From contig JAXMCW010000004.1 in assembly GCA_046349155.1 (NCBI GenBank), positions 310,001-374,000 on the forward strand: 64,000 nt of DNA, in the 5' to 3' direction. This document shows positions 57,066-64,000 of the stretch, piece after piece; position 1 is the stretch's first letter; each line of letters opens with the position of its first letter. The translations under genes were made by a program, and so were the position numbers. Under the pieces are notes generated by a model. It was given only the letters and a program-made list of their open reading frames with translations. It was not told the origin of the DNA and ran no database searches. The DNA comes from Alsobacter sp046349155. Lineage in GTDB: Bacteria > Pseudomonadota > Alphaproteobacteria > Rhizobiales > Beijerinckiaceae.

Positions 57066-58223
57066 TTATGCCTTCGACGCGCTACCGGCCAGTAGCCAGC
57101 AACTCTCAATGGGCATGATTCCCCGGCCTAGAAAATATTGTTGGAACGCGTTGAAGACCAGCTCTCGTGTAGCCACACCCACATTTCGACGCCCTGGATT
57201 GAATCCTTCTCTGATTGCATTGAACTGGGTTATTCCAAGAGGGTCGGGGCCTGAATTGGAAATCAGAGATTGGAGGGCGTCCCACACAGTGTCAGAAAGT
57301 GAGGGGTTCCTATTCATAAAGCCAACAGCGGCGGAAAGCCCCTGTAGTACAGTGTCAGACGCGAAAAATTGGAGATTTTCTACATTCTCTTCGCAAACCC
57401 GATAGTCAGCCTTTACGATCCACTCAACGAGTCGCCGAAAGGCATCTCCGGTTTCACCGCCTGTACTCAGCGACGATCCAAGCGTCTCGATCGCCGAATC
57501 GGCCAGCAGTTCCTGCATCACCGTATTCGACACATCAATGTTCGGGGCCCCTTGTAGCCAGGCCTGAAAGGCCTGTGAAAGACGAACAAGCTGAAACTGC
57601 CCAGGCCTGTAGCGTCTGCGGTTATCCGAAGCGATGATTATGTCAAGCTCGGGGATACTCGCCAGGTCGTCCCGAAGGTTCATGCTTAATATTTCAACTT
57701 GATGCTTCATCGACATTGGCTTCTGGCCAGCGTTAAGAAGAAGCATTCGATAAGCAATCGCGTTGAACGGCAAGTTCATCCATACCTCGAGCCGCAGACG
57801 ACGTCTGACAAATATTTCGCGTTCTTCGCCTTCTAACTCTTCGTTGATCTGCCGCAGCGCGTTAGTACGTTGAAGTCCATCAATAATCTGTAATTCGCTT
57901 GGTTGAAGACCAGCTAGGAGCGGCTGAAGCTCAGTAAGTTCGCTGTACTCGCCAGGCTCCTGCCCGGATTGTTGGGTCCGCTCCAGCCATAATTGAAATC
58001 CCTCATCTTGGGCTGATAACACCAATGGCGGAAGCACGCAGCCACGCCTTAAATCCGCGCGCAACGTGGCGTAAGCTTTACTACCCTTTATGATCTGACG
58101 TTGAATCTTGAGGTTCGCCTCGCTTCCTTCTGTAGCGTTCAAGAACCATCCGTAACTGGCTCTGGCTGTGATGCAGAATCCACCGATCCTGTTGTCATGT
58201 TCCAATGAGAGCGCAGTTATCAT
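57066..58223 (-). CDS. DGQHR/ParB-superfamily-like protein, first gene of the two-gene module
   Basis: This 385-residue protein shows RADLRRGCVLPPLVLSAQ followed by LQIIDGLQRTNALRQINEEL. D115-G116-x-Q118-R119-T matches the DG(Q)HR/DGQQR core of DndB-like, DUF262 and ParB-type NTPase/nuclease proteins. A second block, AYRMLLLNAGQKPMSMKHQV (about 156-175), resembles the N-x-G-x-K-P-L segment of that superfamily. There is no separate nuclease domain. GGAAGGATGGCTTAA precedes the ATG. In known systems such proteins sense or modify DNA or regulate a partner. It is cotranscribed with the HEPN-like gene. Confidence 0.65.
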   Translation of the reverse strand: MITALSLEHDNRIGGFCITARASYGWFLNATEGSEANLKIQRQIIKGSKAYATLRADLRRGCVLPPLVLSAQDEGFQLWLERTQQSGQEPGEYSELTELQPLLAGLQPSELQIIDGLQRTNALRQINEELEGEEREIFVRRRLRLEVWMNLPFNAIAYRMLLLNAGQKPMSMKHQVEILSMNLRDDLASIPELDIIIASDNRRRYRPGQFQLVRLSQAFQAWLQGAPNIDVSNTVMQELLADSAIETLGSSLSTGGETGDAFRRLVEWIVKADYRVCEENVENLQFFASDTVLQGLSAAVGFMNRNPSLSDTVWDALQSLISNSGPDPLGITQFNAIREGFNPGRRNVGVATRELVFNAFQQYFLGRGIMPIESCWLLAGSASKA

Positions 58224-58645
58224 TTAAGCCATCCCATCCTTCCGGACCTCAACCTTGTCTGAATCGTCGGCCCAAGCCAAGACCGAGCACCCCGCCCGAC
58301 TACCGCGAACGTGAAACAGGCGTTCGCTTTGGACAGAGTGCCCGATGGGATGCCGTTCACACTTAGATGTGACCCCAGCCGGTCCATCTGTAACCCTGCA
58401 AGGCCAAAACGCCCGACCGAGCTGACAGGAATTCATCTCTGCGACCTGCCCAGCTCTGTAAATCAATCAGCCCGGGCAGCCCTGGTCCTCAGAGGCTCGA
58501 GCTCGAGCATGCTAGCAACGGCTCCGGGTGACCGGATTAATCCCTTGGGCGGCTACTTTTCACTGTCCCACGTTGTCTCTGCTCACCTGTCCGGCCGACT
58601 CTTCAAACATGAACGTTGGTTCGTGTTGGACAGGCAGCAGGCTCA
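58224..58645. other. Intergenic region between the two-gene module and the small recombinase
   Basis: This 422-bp divergent region should hold promoters for both directions. A leftward open frame of 80 codons (58466-58224) ends exactly at the ATG of the DGQHR-like gene. It has no recognisable product and I do not call it a gene, though a leader peptide cannot be excluded. The 49-bp inverted-repeat element near the right end is listed separately. Confidence 0.4.
58586..58634. repeat. Inverted repeat upstream of the small serine recombinase (possible res site)
   Basis: CCTGTCC at 58586-58592 and GGACAGG at 58628-58634 are exact inverted arms around a 35-bp centre, ending 11 bp before the recombinase ATG. 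Resolvase-type recombinases often act on and repress from inverted binding sites just upstream of their own gene, which is the reason for the suggestion. Confidence 0.4.
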
Positions 58646-59350
58646 ATGGCGGACTATGTGGCGTATCTCCGCGTCTCAACGCGGGAGCAGGGTCGCTCAG
58701 GCCTGGGCCTTGCGGCTCAGCGATCGACGATTGAGAAGTTCCTAGGAACCGAGCATCGGCTAACGTCTGAGTTCGTCGAGGTTCAATCCGGCAAGAAGGA
58801 CAACCGCGCGGAGCTCTGGAGGGCGATCGGAGCCGCGAAGAAGGCCAAGGCGTCGCTGATCATTGCGCGCCTCGATAGGTTCTCCCGTCGGGTCAGTTTC
58901 ATCTCCTCGATCATGGAGCAAGGCGTCAAATTGACGGTTGCCGAGATGCCTGGCGCGACTGATTTCCAGTTGCACATATTCGCCGCGCTCGCACAGGAGG
59001 AGCGCCGGGTGATTTCCCAGCGTACGAAGCAGGCCTTGGTCGAGGCCAAGAAGCGCGGCACCCGGCTAGGCGTCGCGTGCCAACGACTCGCTAATGCGAA
59101 CCGGCAAGCCGCGACGACCTTCGCTCAAAGTCTCAAAGAAGACATTGCGAGATCACCGAACCAATCTCTAGCTGGGATCGCACGGCATCTCAATAAAATG
59201 GGGCATCGCACGAGGAGCGGCCAAGTATTCTACCCCCAAACGGTCAAGAATATTCGGCGTCGCCTTAACTTATCGCTATCCGAAAAGAATACTGACGGGA
59301 CGAGCAATACAACCGAGTACCATCCGCTGGAAACGGCTATCCATGAATAA
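58646..59350 (+). CDS. Small serine recombinase (resolvase/invertase family)
   Basis: The 234-residue protein has Ser11 in MADYVAYLRVSTREQGRSGL, LIIARLDRFSRRVSFISSIM and FAALAQEERRVISQRTKQAL (the E-helix). A C-terminal helix-turn-helix-like region, SLAGIARHLNKMGHRTRSG, is followed by a short basic tail. It is much smaller than the integrase at 52056, so it is more likely a resolvase or invertase. It is found in many Hyphomicrobiales islands. Confidence 0.87.
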   Translation: MADYVAYLRVSTREQGRSGLGLAAQRSTIEKFLGTEHRLTSEFVEVQSGKKDNRAELWRAIGAAKKAKASLIIARLDRFSRRVSFISSIMEQGVKLTVAEMPGATDFQLHIFAALAQEERRVISQRTKQALVEAKKRGTRLGVACQRLANANRQAATTFAQSLKEDIARSPNQSLAGIARHLNKMGHRTRSGQVFYPQTVKNIRRRLNLSLSEKNTDGTSNTTEYHPLETAIHE

Positions 59351-59774
59351 ATCAGAGAAGTTCAAATAGTGATCACGGCAAACCTCCCGAGCCGTCATGA
59401 ATTACTCCTATTTGACGATAAGGCTAGCTATAAGCAATTCTACGTATTTTGACGTTTTTTATATTGAAAACAGCAACTTAACAGTTATGATAAGTACAAC
59501 ATAAGGACCATCGGTTGTTACTATCGCCAGACCCCTTGCATTCATTTCGCGGCAAGCCTAATTCAAAAGGCGCGGCGAGGGATGGTCGCGATAGGACAAC
59601 AAAGAAAACAATAAAAGAAGACATAGCATCTCGCTGCGTATGGATGTCCTGAAACAACTTATCAAACGGAAGTAGATCAGGGTCACCGGTCACTTCTTAG
59701 CATCCGCGATAAACACGAGACGCAAAACAGCGAGGAGTAACAACTCCTCGAGCGCAAACACACGAGTAAAAGCG
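59351..59774. other. AT-rich intergenic region with a leader hairpin
   Basis: This 424-bp stretch is markedly AT-rich, with runs such as TTTTGACGTTTTTTATATTG. I find no supported gene, only a leftward frame of 71 codons without recognisable features. It likely contains the promoter of the gene at 59775. Confidence 0.45.
59731..59750. promoter_or_regulatory. Perfect 8-bp hairpin in the leader of the 59775 gene
   Basis: CGAGGAGT, a 4-base loop AACA, and ACTCCTCG form a perfect stem that ends 24 bases before the ATG at 59775. It could be a dyad operator or an RNA element. No T-run follows, so it is not a standard terminator. Confidence 0.4.
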
Positions 59775-60347
59775 ATGAACAGCAAGTATCTGGTATCGAC
59801 GAGCATCTACACCGCCAACAGGAGCGTCGACTTCGAACAACCGAAAATCCAGAAGATCCTCAATCGGTACGACTTGCGACGGCTACCGTCGAGGCACGCG
59901 GAGATCTGCCGTGTCCTCGGGACGGAGCGCAATGCGGTGCGAGCGGCTATTGATGTGTCGAGGGGTGGGTTTGCCTCCGATATTGTGGGAGCCTACGTAG
60001 CATTCCAAACCAAGACGATCTCCGGTGTGGCGCGGCAAGTCGGCCGCAACAATATCTGGCGCGACGGAAATCAAATCGGCCGTCTTCAATGGAATGGACA
60101 CATGGAGATAGCCGAAGATTGGCCTCGCGACGCGATGTCTGCAGTGCTTCTTTGCCTTCAGGAGCATTTTGGAGAGTTAGAGATCGCGTCCAAAGAATAT
60201 CTTGCGCTCTCCCCCGAAGAGAGAAAGAAGTACAAGATGCATTTGGTTGCAGTGCATCATCTTCCAGATGATGCTTCGCCTTCAGAGATCTCAAAGTCAC
60301 TTGCAGAGATCAATGAGCTCGCGTCGAAAGCAGGCCTCGCTGAATGA
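59775..60347 (+). CDS. Uncharacterised island protein
   Basis: This is a 190-residue soluble protein of unknown family. A segment rich in Arg (RYDLRRLPSRHAEICRVLGT, ERNAVRAAIDVSRGG) is followed by WRDGNQIGRLQWNGHMEIAE and a helical C-terminus (LSPEERKKYKMHLVAVH, ISKSLAEINELASKAG). No catalytic motif stands out. It precedes the DUF3102 gene on the same strand by 118 bp. Confidence 0.6.
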   Translation: MNSKYLVSTSIYTANRSVDFEQPKIQKILNRYDLRRLPSRHAEICRVLGTERNAVRAAIDVSRGGFASDIVGAYVAFQTKTISGVARQVGRNNIWRDGNQIGRLQWNGHMEIAEDWPRDAMSAVLLCLQEHFGELEIASKEYLALSPEERKKYKMHLVAVHHLPDDASPSEISKSLAEINELASKAGLAE

Positions 60348-60465
60348 ACTGAGGCGATGACCGCGCCTCCATCTCCAGCATATCGCTGAGCGCTTAATCG
60401 GCGATTTTGACACCAATCGGACACTAGCTGGCCTGTTGACAACGTATAAATGGGGTATACGAAAG

Positions 60466-61314
60466 ATGACAGAAAATAAAAAATCACGGCAAGCGGACAG
60501 CGAGGATGATGACGCTGTCAAATTCTTCAAGGGTCTCGACAAGGAGGTAGATGAGCTGACAATCGATGACGTAACCGAATCACCTTCGCGTAGCACGGCT
60601 CTTTCTGTAATCGAACCAGGAAGACCGCTCCTTGTACCGCGCGAGGATCAGCTAGCAAGCACAGATGTCGACGATCGCTTCGACTATGGTCGCGTGTTGG
60701 AGAAGTACCGAAACGAAGTAATGGCCGCCACGCAATGGTTTGCCAGTCGTCGCCGGCAAACCATTCTCGAGGCTTTCGAACAAGGCAAGAAGCTGGTCGA
60801 AATAAAGCGGCTCATGCAGTTTGGTACGTTCCTTGACTGGGTAGAACAAAGCCTAGGAATGGAGGAGCGTACCGTTCAGCGACTGATGAAAATCGCCGAG
60901 CGACTCGCTGGAAAAGTCGACAATCTGACGGTTTTGCCACTTTCGGTTCACTACGAGCTGACGGCGAATTCGATCAAGGACGAAGCTATCAATGAATGCG
61001 TGGAGCTCGGTCGGAAAGGTGAACTTACACGCGAACGAGCAGCAGCAATCATCGATCTACATAAGAAGCGCAATAACAAGCCTCGTGCATCAAGCGAGAG
61101 GCCACCGATCGTTCCGCAATCGACGCAATCTATCGACAGTGGTCAAACGGAACACGAGAGCGGATCTGGGCTTGTGGAGAGCGGACGAACGAAGGACCCT
61201 GTCAATAGCATCATCGCTGCCGTCGAGAACGTGCGACGCCAGAATGATTTTCAACTGACCGGCGACGAGCTCGAGGAGCTTCTTGAGTCTATTCGGAGTC
61301 TCTTCGCGGACTAG
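60466..61314 (+). CDS. DUF3102 domain protein
   Basis: This 282-residue protein contains the DUF3102 core at about residues 85-145: ILEAFEQGKKLVEIKRLMQF, FGTFLDWVEQSLGMEERTVQ and RLMKIAERLA. The pattern of GTFLDWVEQSLGMEERTVQR is like a helix-turn-helix, and the family occurs in phages, plasmids and islands, where it probably binds DNA. The N-terminal 45 residues are acidic and the region after about 185 is low-complexity and Ser/Gln-rich. I prefer ATG 60466 over the in-frame TTG ten codons upstream. Confidence 0.75.
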   Translation: MTENKKSRQADSEDDDAVKFFKGLDKEVDELTIDDVTESPSRSTALSVIEPGRPLLVPREDQLASTDVDDRFDYGRVLEKYRNEVMAATQWFASRRRQTILEAFEQGKKLVEIKRLMQFGTFLDWVEQSLGMEERTVQRLMKIAERLAGKVDNLTVLPLSVHYELTANSIKDEAINECVELGRKGELTRERAAAIIDLHKKRNNKPRASSERPPIVPQSTQSIDSGQTEHESGSGLVESGRTKDPVNSIIAAVENVRRQNDFQLTGDELEELLESIRSLFAD

Positions 61315-61315
61315 G

Positions 61316-61345
61316 GGGGCGCAGCGGTCGAGCTACACGCGCCCC
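61316..61345 (+). terminator. Terminator-like hairpin after the DUF3102 gene
   Basis: GGGGCGC (61316-61322) and GCGCCCC (61339-61345) form a 7-bp stem with a 16-base loop, starting 2 bases after the TAG stop codon. No T-run follows, so it is a weak candidate. Confidence 0.35.
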
Positions 61346-61508
61346 GTGAGGCCTTCATGGTGGGGCTTACGTCAACCCCCCCAAATCGGTCGTCAGCCGT
61401 GGCTCCTGCGCCCCAACGTGCGCATCCTCGGACGGTAGCGTGGGACTGCAATCTCGCCGGTCTGGCTTATCCCGAGGCACGAGATTTTGGCCCTACTGGC
61501 CCGGATTG

Positions 61509-61549
61509 ATTGCTCCCCCTGAACGGGACAAGCCCACAGGGGGAGCAAT
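61509..61549. repeat. Perfect 13-bp inverted repeat between convergent genes
   Basis: ATTGCTCCCCCTG (61509-61521) and CAGGGGGAGCAAT (61537-61549) are exact reverse complements separated by 15 bp. The right arm ends 5 bp before the stop codon of the leftward gene at 61555. It could be a factor-independent or bidirectional terminator, or the remains of mobile-element ends. The surrounding 61346-61508 shows no gene. Confidence 0.6.
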
Positions 61550-61554
61550 ATGTC

Positions 61555-61872
61555 CTATGGGGCAAGCCGCAGTCCGAGCCATTGGACCGCACCAAAGAGT
61601 GCGGCCAAGGCCAGCAGCCATCGGAATACGGTCCAGAGCAAGCTGGCTGTACGCACCTCGCCTTCGGGCCCTTGATAGATCCGGGTCCCGCTACTCACAT
61701 CCTTTGACCACCCTATGCCAAGTTCCGACTGAATCTTCAGTTTCAGCGCATAGATTCCGACGATAAAGAGGACAATGACGAGCACGGCTAAGCCACCATC
61801 ATCGTTGCTCTCTTTTGCGGAACGGGCGTGCGGTTGAGGGTGCTCTGCCGTCTGCTCGGCATGCATTTTCAC
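61555..61872 (-). CDS. Small two-helix membrane protein
   Basis: This 105-residue protein starts at GTG 61872, overlapping the stop of the upstream gene (GTGA). A polar N-terminus precedes a first membrane helix (GGLAVLVIVLFIVGIYALKL, about 26-45) and a second near the C-terminus (about 76-101, WTVFRWLLALAALFGAVQWL). Between them a segment IQSELGIGWSKDVSSGTRIY faces the periplasm or cytoplasm. No family is recognised. It is translationally coupled to the 125-residue protein upstream. Confidence 0.65.
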   Translation of the reverse strand: MKMHAEQTAEHPQPHARSAKESNDDGGLAVLVIVLFIVGIYALKLKIQSELGIGWSKDVSSGTRIYQGPEGEVRTASLLWTVFRWLLALAALFGAVQWLGLRLAP

Positions 61873-62246
61873 TTGCGCCTCGCGAACCGGGCACGGAACT
61901 CCGTCCCGGCCTGCTCCAGCTTCTGGTCAAATTCGCCCTTCAATGCCGAGGCGCGCACGGAGATCAAGGCATCGCACAGTTCGGCGATTGTCTCACACCG
62001 TATCGCCGTCTTCCCCTTGGCGAGCTCAAGCGGCTTACGGCCGTACCGGATTTCGACCAGATACGCCCCCGACTGATCGACCCACCACCATGGACGTTTC
62101 GGGGTCCGACCGCTCTCTCCATGTACGCGGGCCTTCGAGATCTGTTCGTCGAGAGCCCTTAAGAGCCGCTGCCGTCGAGCTGACGCCCGATCGATCGTAC
62201 GCGGCCGCTCAGCCTCAACCACCTTGAGAGTCTTCTCCAAAGCCAT
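61869..62246 (-). CDS. Uncharacterised basic protein, coupled to a membrane protein
   Basis: The start is fixed by AAAAGGAGGGCAGCA directly before ATG 62246. The 125-residue protein is Arg/Lys-rich with ARRQRLLRALDEQISKARVH, KRPWWWVDQSGAYLVEIRYG and a C-terminal helix GEFDQKLEQAGTEFRARFAR. The WWW...YLVEIRYG core is seen in small DUF proteins on alphaproteobacterial plasmids and islands, but I cannot name the family with certainty. Its stop overlaps the next start (GTGA). Confidence 0.7.
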   Translation of the reverse strand: MALEKTLKVVEAERPRTIDRASARRQRLLRALDEQISKARVHGESGRTPKRPWWWVDQSGAYLVEIRYGRKPLELAKGKTAIRCETIAELCDALISVRASALKGEFDQKLEQAGTEFRARFARRK

Positions 62247-62375
62247 TGCTGCCCTCCTTTTATGGACAACGGCACCCTCCCGGCGACCGTTGAAGAGGTC
62301 CACGCGTTTGGAAGCTTCCGGAGAGCGCTGGCTGGTGGAAAGACGCAACGCCGGGGAGCTACGAATGCATCCAGC

Positions 62376-62882
62376 TCAGGTCAGCAGCTCAACCGTGACG
62401 TCCTCGCGGTTGTCGTCCGGGTGGATCATGAACGGGTCATCCGGCAGCTCGAAGGTGTACTGAAACGTCACGGCCCACCGGAGCTCGTCATTCTCCTCCT
62501 GCCAGCGCTCAAACAACTCTGGTGACGAGAACCGGCGATCGAACTCCAGGTCGAACTGCACCGATGCGCAGATGCACGGAAGGGCACCTTCGCTGAAATC
62601 AACTTCCTCGAATTGGACGTTGGGGACCACAAAGTCTGTTTGGCTCAGCAGGCCGTCCGCCTTCGTCAGGTTCCATGGAATCCATGTAGCTTGGATATGC
62701 TTTGCCACGTTCAAGCAGATCGCCTTGGACCGGCTCTTAGTCAGCGTTCTTGTCTCCCGGAGGTCAGACCAACGCTTGCCTGCGTCGATGAGCTCTGCTG
62801 GGATCCACTTCACGTCGGGCTGGAACATAGGGCTGCCACAGCTGAGCGTTGCGTTGAACCTGTGCTTGAACCCTCTCGCCAT
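62376..62882 (-). CDS. Uncharacterised island protein
   Basis: This is a 168-residue soluble protein, rich in Asp/Glu and aromatic residues in its second half (ERWQEENDELRWAVTFQYTF and then PDDPFMIHPDD). It contains WIPWNLTKADGLLSQTDFVV and cysteines CICAS. No family is recognised. The ATG has no clear ribosome site. It lies upstream of the leftward pair at 62246-61555, separated by 129 bp, and may share a transcript with it. Confidence 0.55.
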   Translation of the reverse strand: MARGFKHRFNATLSCGSPMFQPDVKWIPAELIDAGKRWSDLRETRTLTKSRSKAICLNVAKHIQATWIPWNLTKADGLLSQTDFVVPNVQFEEVDFSEGALPCICASVQFDLEFDRRFSSPELFERWQEENDELRWAVTFQYTFELPDDPFMIHPDDNREDVTVELLT

Positions 62883-62917
62883 CGGTGGATGCTGCGCTCG
62901 TTGACCTTGAACTTAAA

Positions 62918-62935
62918 CAGCGCCTTTCGGCGCTG
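62918..62935. terminator. Terminator-like hairpin with T-runs
   Basis: CAGCGCC and GGCGCTG form a perfect 7-bp stem with a TTTC loop, followed by GTTTT on the + strand and by TTTAAG on the other. It would end leftward transcripts from the MFS gene before the 62882 gene, or rightward ones. Confidence 0.6.
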
Positions 62936-63055
62936 GTTTTAATCTCCCGGCTTCGTACCTAAACCGAAGCGTATCGACCGGAAGGTGCTCTGCAGGTTGG
63001 GTGTCGCGGAGCGTCCAACCATTTTGTCGGATGATCAACTAAGGAGGGTACAGAA

Positions 63056-63157
63056 TTGGAAATCGCAAGGTTGCTCACAACGCTGAGCAGGGCAGAGCTG
63101 CCTATCCGGTTAACCGACGCAAAATTACAGTCGCTGTGTGAAGTACAACTCGGTTGA
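63056..63157 (+). CDS. Possible 33-residue small protein
   Basis: A TTG start at 63056 is preceded by TAAGGAGGGTACAGAA, a near-ideal ribosome site. It encodes MEIARLLTTLSRAELPIRLT followed by 13 residues to TGA. It resembles a remnant or short peptide without an assigned family. The strong ribosome site is the only support. Confidence 0.35.
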   Translation: MEIARLLTTLSRAELPIRLTDAKLQSLCEVQLG

Positions 63158-63163
63158 GAGACG

Positions 63164-63308
63164 ATGACAGACATTGATTAGGCCTCGTCCAAGATCGATC
63201 TCATCGTCTCACGCCTCGGGGACGGGCGGGGCGAAATGCTCGCGAGAGTGCGCGCAATGGTTCTCGAGTCCGATCCTGACGAGGTCGAGACCATTAAGTG
63301 GGAGAAAC
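63164..63308 (+). pseudogene. Decayed DUF1801 (YdhG-like) gene fragment
   Basis: The frame from ATG 63164 reads MTDID, then a TAG stop at 63179-63181, then ASSKIDLIVSRLGDGRGEML, followed by ARVRAMVLESDPDEVETIKW. This is the typical N-terminus of DUF1801 proteins, which continue past the KW-K-P segment for another 80 or more residues. Here the similarity ends at about 63308, where the MFS gene end begins. The gene is broken by an internal stop and a 3' truncation. Confidence 0.65.
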
Positions 63309-64000
63309 TTATCGCGCTACGCGCGCGCCCAAGGTGACCATCAGCATCAGGGCGGCGACGAGAAGGAGCGCGATTGATAGGCTTGTGCCGTGCGCGACGA
63401 AGCCGACCATCGCCGGGCCAAGCAGAACACCAGCATAGGCGACCGTCGTTATAGCTGAGATCGCGTGACTGGCAGGCATCAGCGTCTGCCGGCCGCCGAG
63501 TGAGAACAGCACCGGCACGATGTTCGATGCACCCGCGCCGACCAGCAAGAACCCCGCGATAGCCGTCACCGGCGAGGGAGCATAAACGGCCAGGGTGAAG
63601 CCTGTTGCCACCATCAAAGAGCCGAACAGCAGGATGCGCAGACCGCCTATCGTGGCGACGACTCGGTCACCAAACAGCCGCCCGATGGTCATCGACGTGG
63701 CGAAGGCTGCATATCCAAAGCCCGCCTCGGCTGGGTCCATGCCCTTATCGGACAGGAACAGAGCGCCCCAGTCGAGCACCACGCCCTCAGCCAGGAAAAC
63801 AATGAAGCAGAGCAAGCCGAGGAAGAGAACCGGCCCGCGCGGAGCCACGAAGAGCGGAACGTCCGCCTCCTTGTTGCCGTAGGGCAGCATTCCCGGTCCG
63901 GCTAGCGAGAGAAGCGCCGCGCAGCCAACCGCGACGACGCCGATGGGTGGCGTGGCACCGAGCCAAAGCATCAAGCTCACGAACGCGGATCCGGCGATCC
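63309..64000 (-). CDS. MFS transporter, C-terminal part (runs off the window)
   Basis: The frame is open to the right edge, so the N-terminal half is outside. About 230 residues are visible with six or seven membrane segments, including GVVAVGCAALLSLAGPGMLP, GPVLFLGLLCFIVFLAEGVV and LSIALLLVAALMLMVTLGAR. ATSMTIGRLFGDRVVATIGG is the MFS loop between half-segments. It resembles YbjJ-type sugar/drug exporters. The substrate is unknown. Its end abuts the truncated DUF1801 fragment. Confidence 0.85.
   Translation of the reverse strand, partial: IAGSAFVSLMLWLGATPPIGVVAVGCAALLSLAGPGMLPYGNKEADVPLFVAPRGPVLFLGLLCFIVFLAEGVVLDWGALFLSDKGMDPAEAGFGYAAFATSMTIGRLFGDRVVATIGGLRILLFGSLMVATGFTLAVYAPSPVTAIAGFLLVGAGASNIVPVLFSLGGRQTLMPASHAISAITTVAYAGVLLGPAMVGFVAHGTSLSIALLLVAALMLMVTLGARVAR

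Noticed and set aside
58224..58466. 80-codon frame ending exactly at the DGQHR-like start
   Set aside because: The abutment is suggestive of coupling, but composition and motifs give no support. Noted within the intergenic entry rather than called.
58311..58745. Rightward frame upstream of and overlapping the small recombinase
   Set aside because: No recognisable motif, poor ribosome site, and it runs out of frame into the recombinase gene. Treated as part of the promoter region.
59478..59693. 71-codon leftward frame in the AT-rich gap
   Set aside because: No ribosome site, no motif, and a composition matching non-coding AT-rich DNA.

Overview
The window is high-GC, densely packed chromosomal DNA from an alphaproteobacterium, most likely of the Hyphomicrobiales (a Bosea, Methylobacterium or Microvirga type). 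Four things point there: third codon positions that are almost all G or C, an OlsB ornithine-lipid acyltransferase, a PmtA-type phospholipid methyltransferase, and short palindromic intergenic repeats of the kind common in that order. The genus is not resolved.

Region 1 (1-7975) is a sugar or polyol uptake and catabolic operon. It holds the tail of a substrate-binding protein, a SIS-domain 3-hexuloisomerase-like protein, two MalF/MalG-type permeases, a SorC/DeoR-type regulator, a ribulokinase-like FGGY kinase, a MalK/UgpC-type ATPase and xylulokinase. Region 2 (7957-12586) holds an ECF42-type sigma factor with its YCII (DGPF) partner, a lone CheY-like receiver, a DUF1993 protein, a small secreted protein, a possible papain/C39-fold protein and a GST. 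Region 3 (12731-26648) is a peptide-utilisation block: an M32 carboxypeptidase in one operon with a Dpp/Opp-type transporter, diverging from a GntR regulator followed by creatininase-family, ketopantoate reductase-like, SDR, M20 peptidase, aldo/keto reductase and YbaK genes. Two identical-pattern CTAG operators lie in the divergent promoter. Region 4 (26660-32976) is a complete phnGHIJKLMN C-P lyase operon with a PhoB box upstream, facing a hydrolase.

Region 5 (33256-51018) is housekeeping DNA: an inositol monophosphatase-family enzyme, a PmtA-like methyltransferase with an amphipathic repeat tail, a cupin, dnaJ-dnaK with a heat-shock-type promoter, an AraC-Ogt fusion, nth, uppP, the GST-queG-epimerase operon, olsB and a hybrid histidine kinase.

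Region 6 (about 51933 to at least 63000) is an integrated island. The competence gene comM/yifB breaks off just upstream of its Walker A motif, and a large serine recombinase starts about 120 bp beyond the break. The island is less GC-rich, with looser packing and AT-rich gaps. It carries mostly unrecognised genes, an ArsR regulator diverging from a DUF1127 protein, a second small serine recombinase, a DUF3102 protein and a decayed DUF1801 gene. Its most interesting content is a two-gene operon (58223 to 56027): a protein with a DGQHR/ParB-like motif is followed after one base by a protein ending in a HEPN-type R-x4-H motif. I propose it as a candidate undescribed defence or toxin module. The other end of the island is not in the window, and the last gene (an MFS transporter) runs off the right edge.
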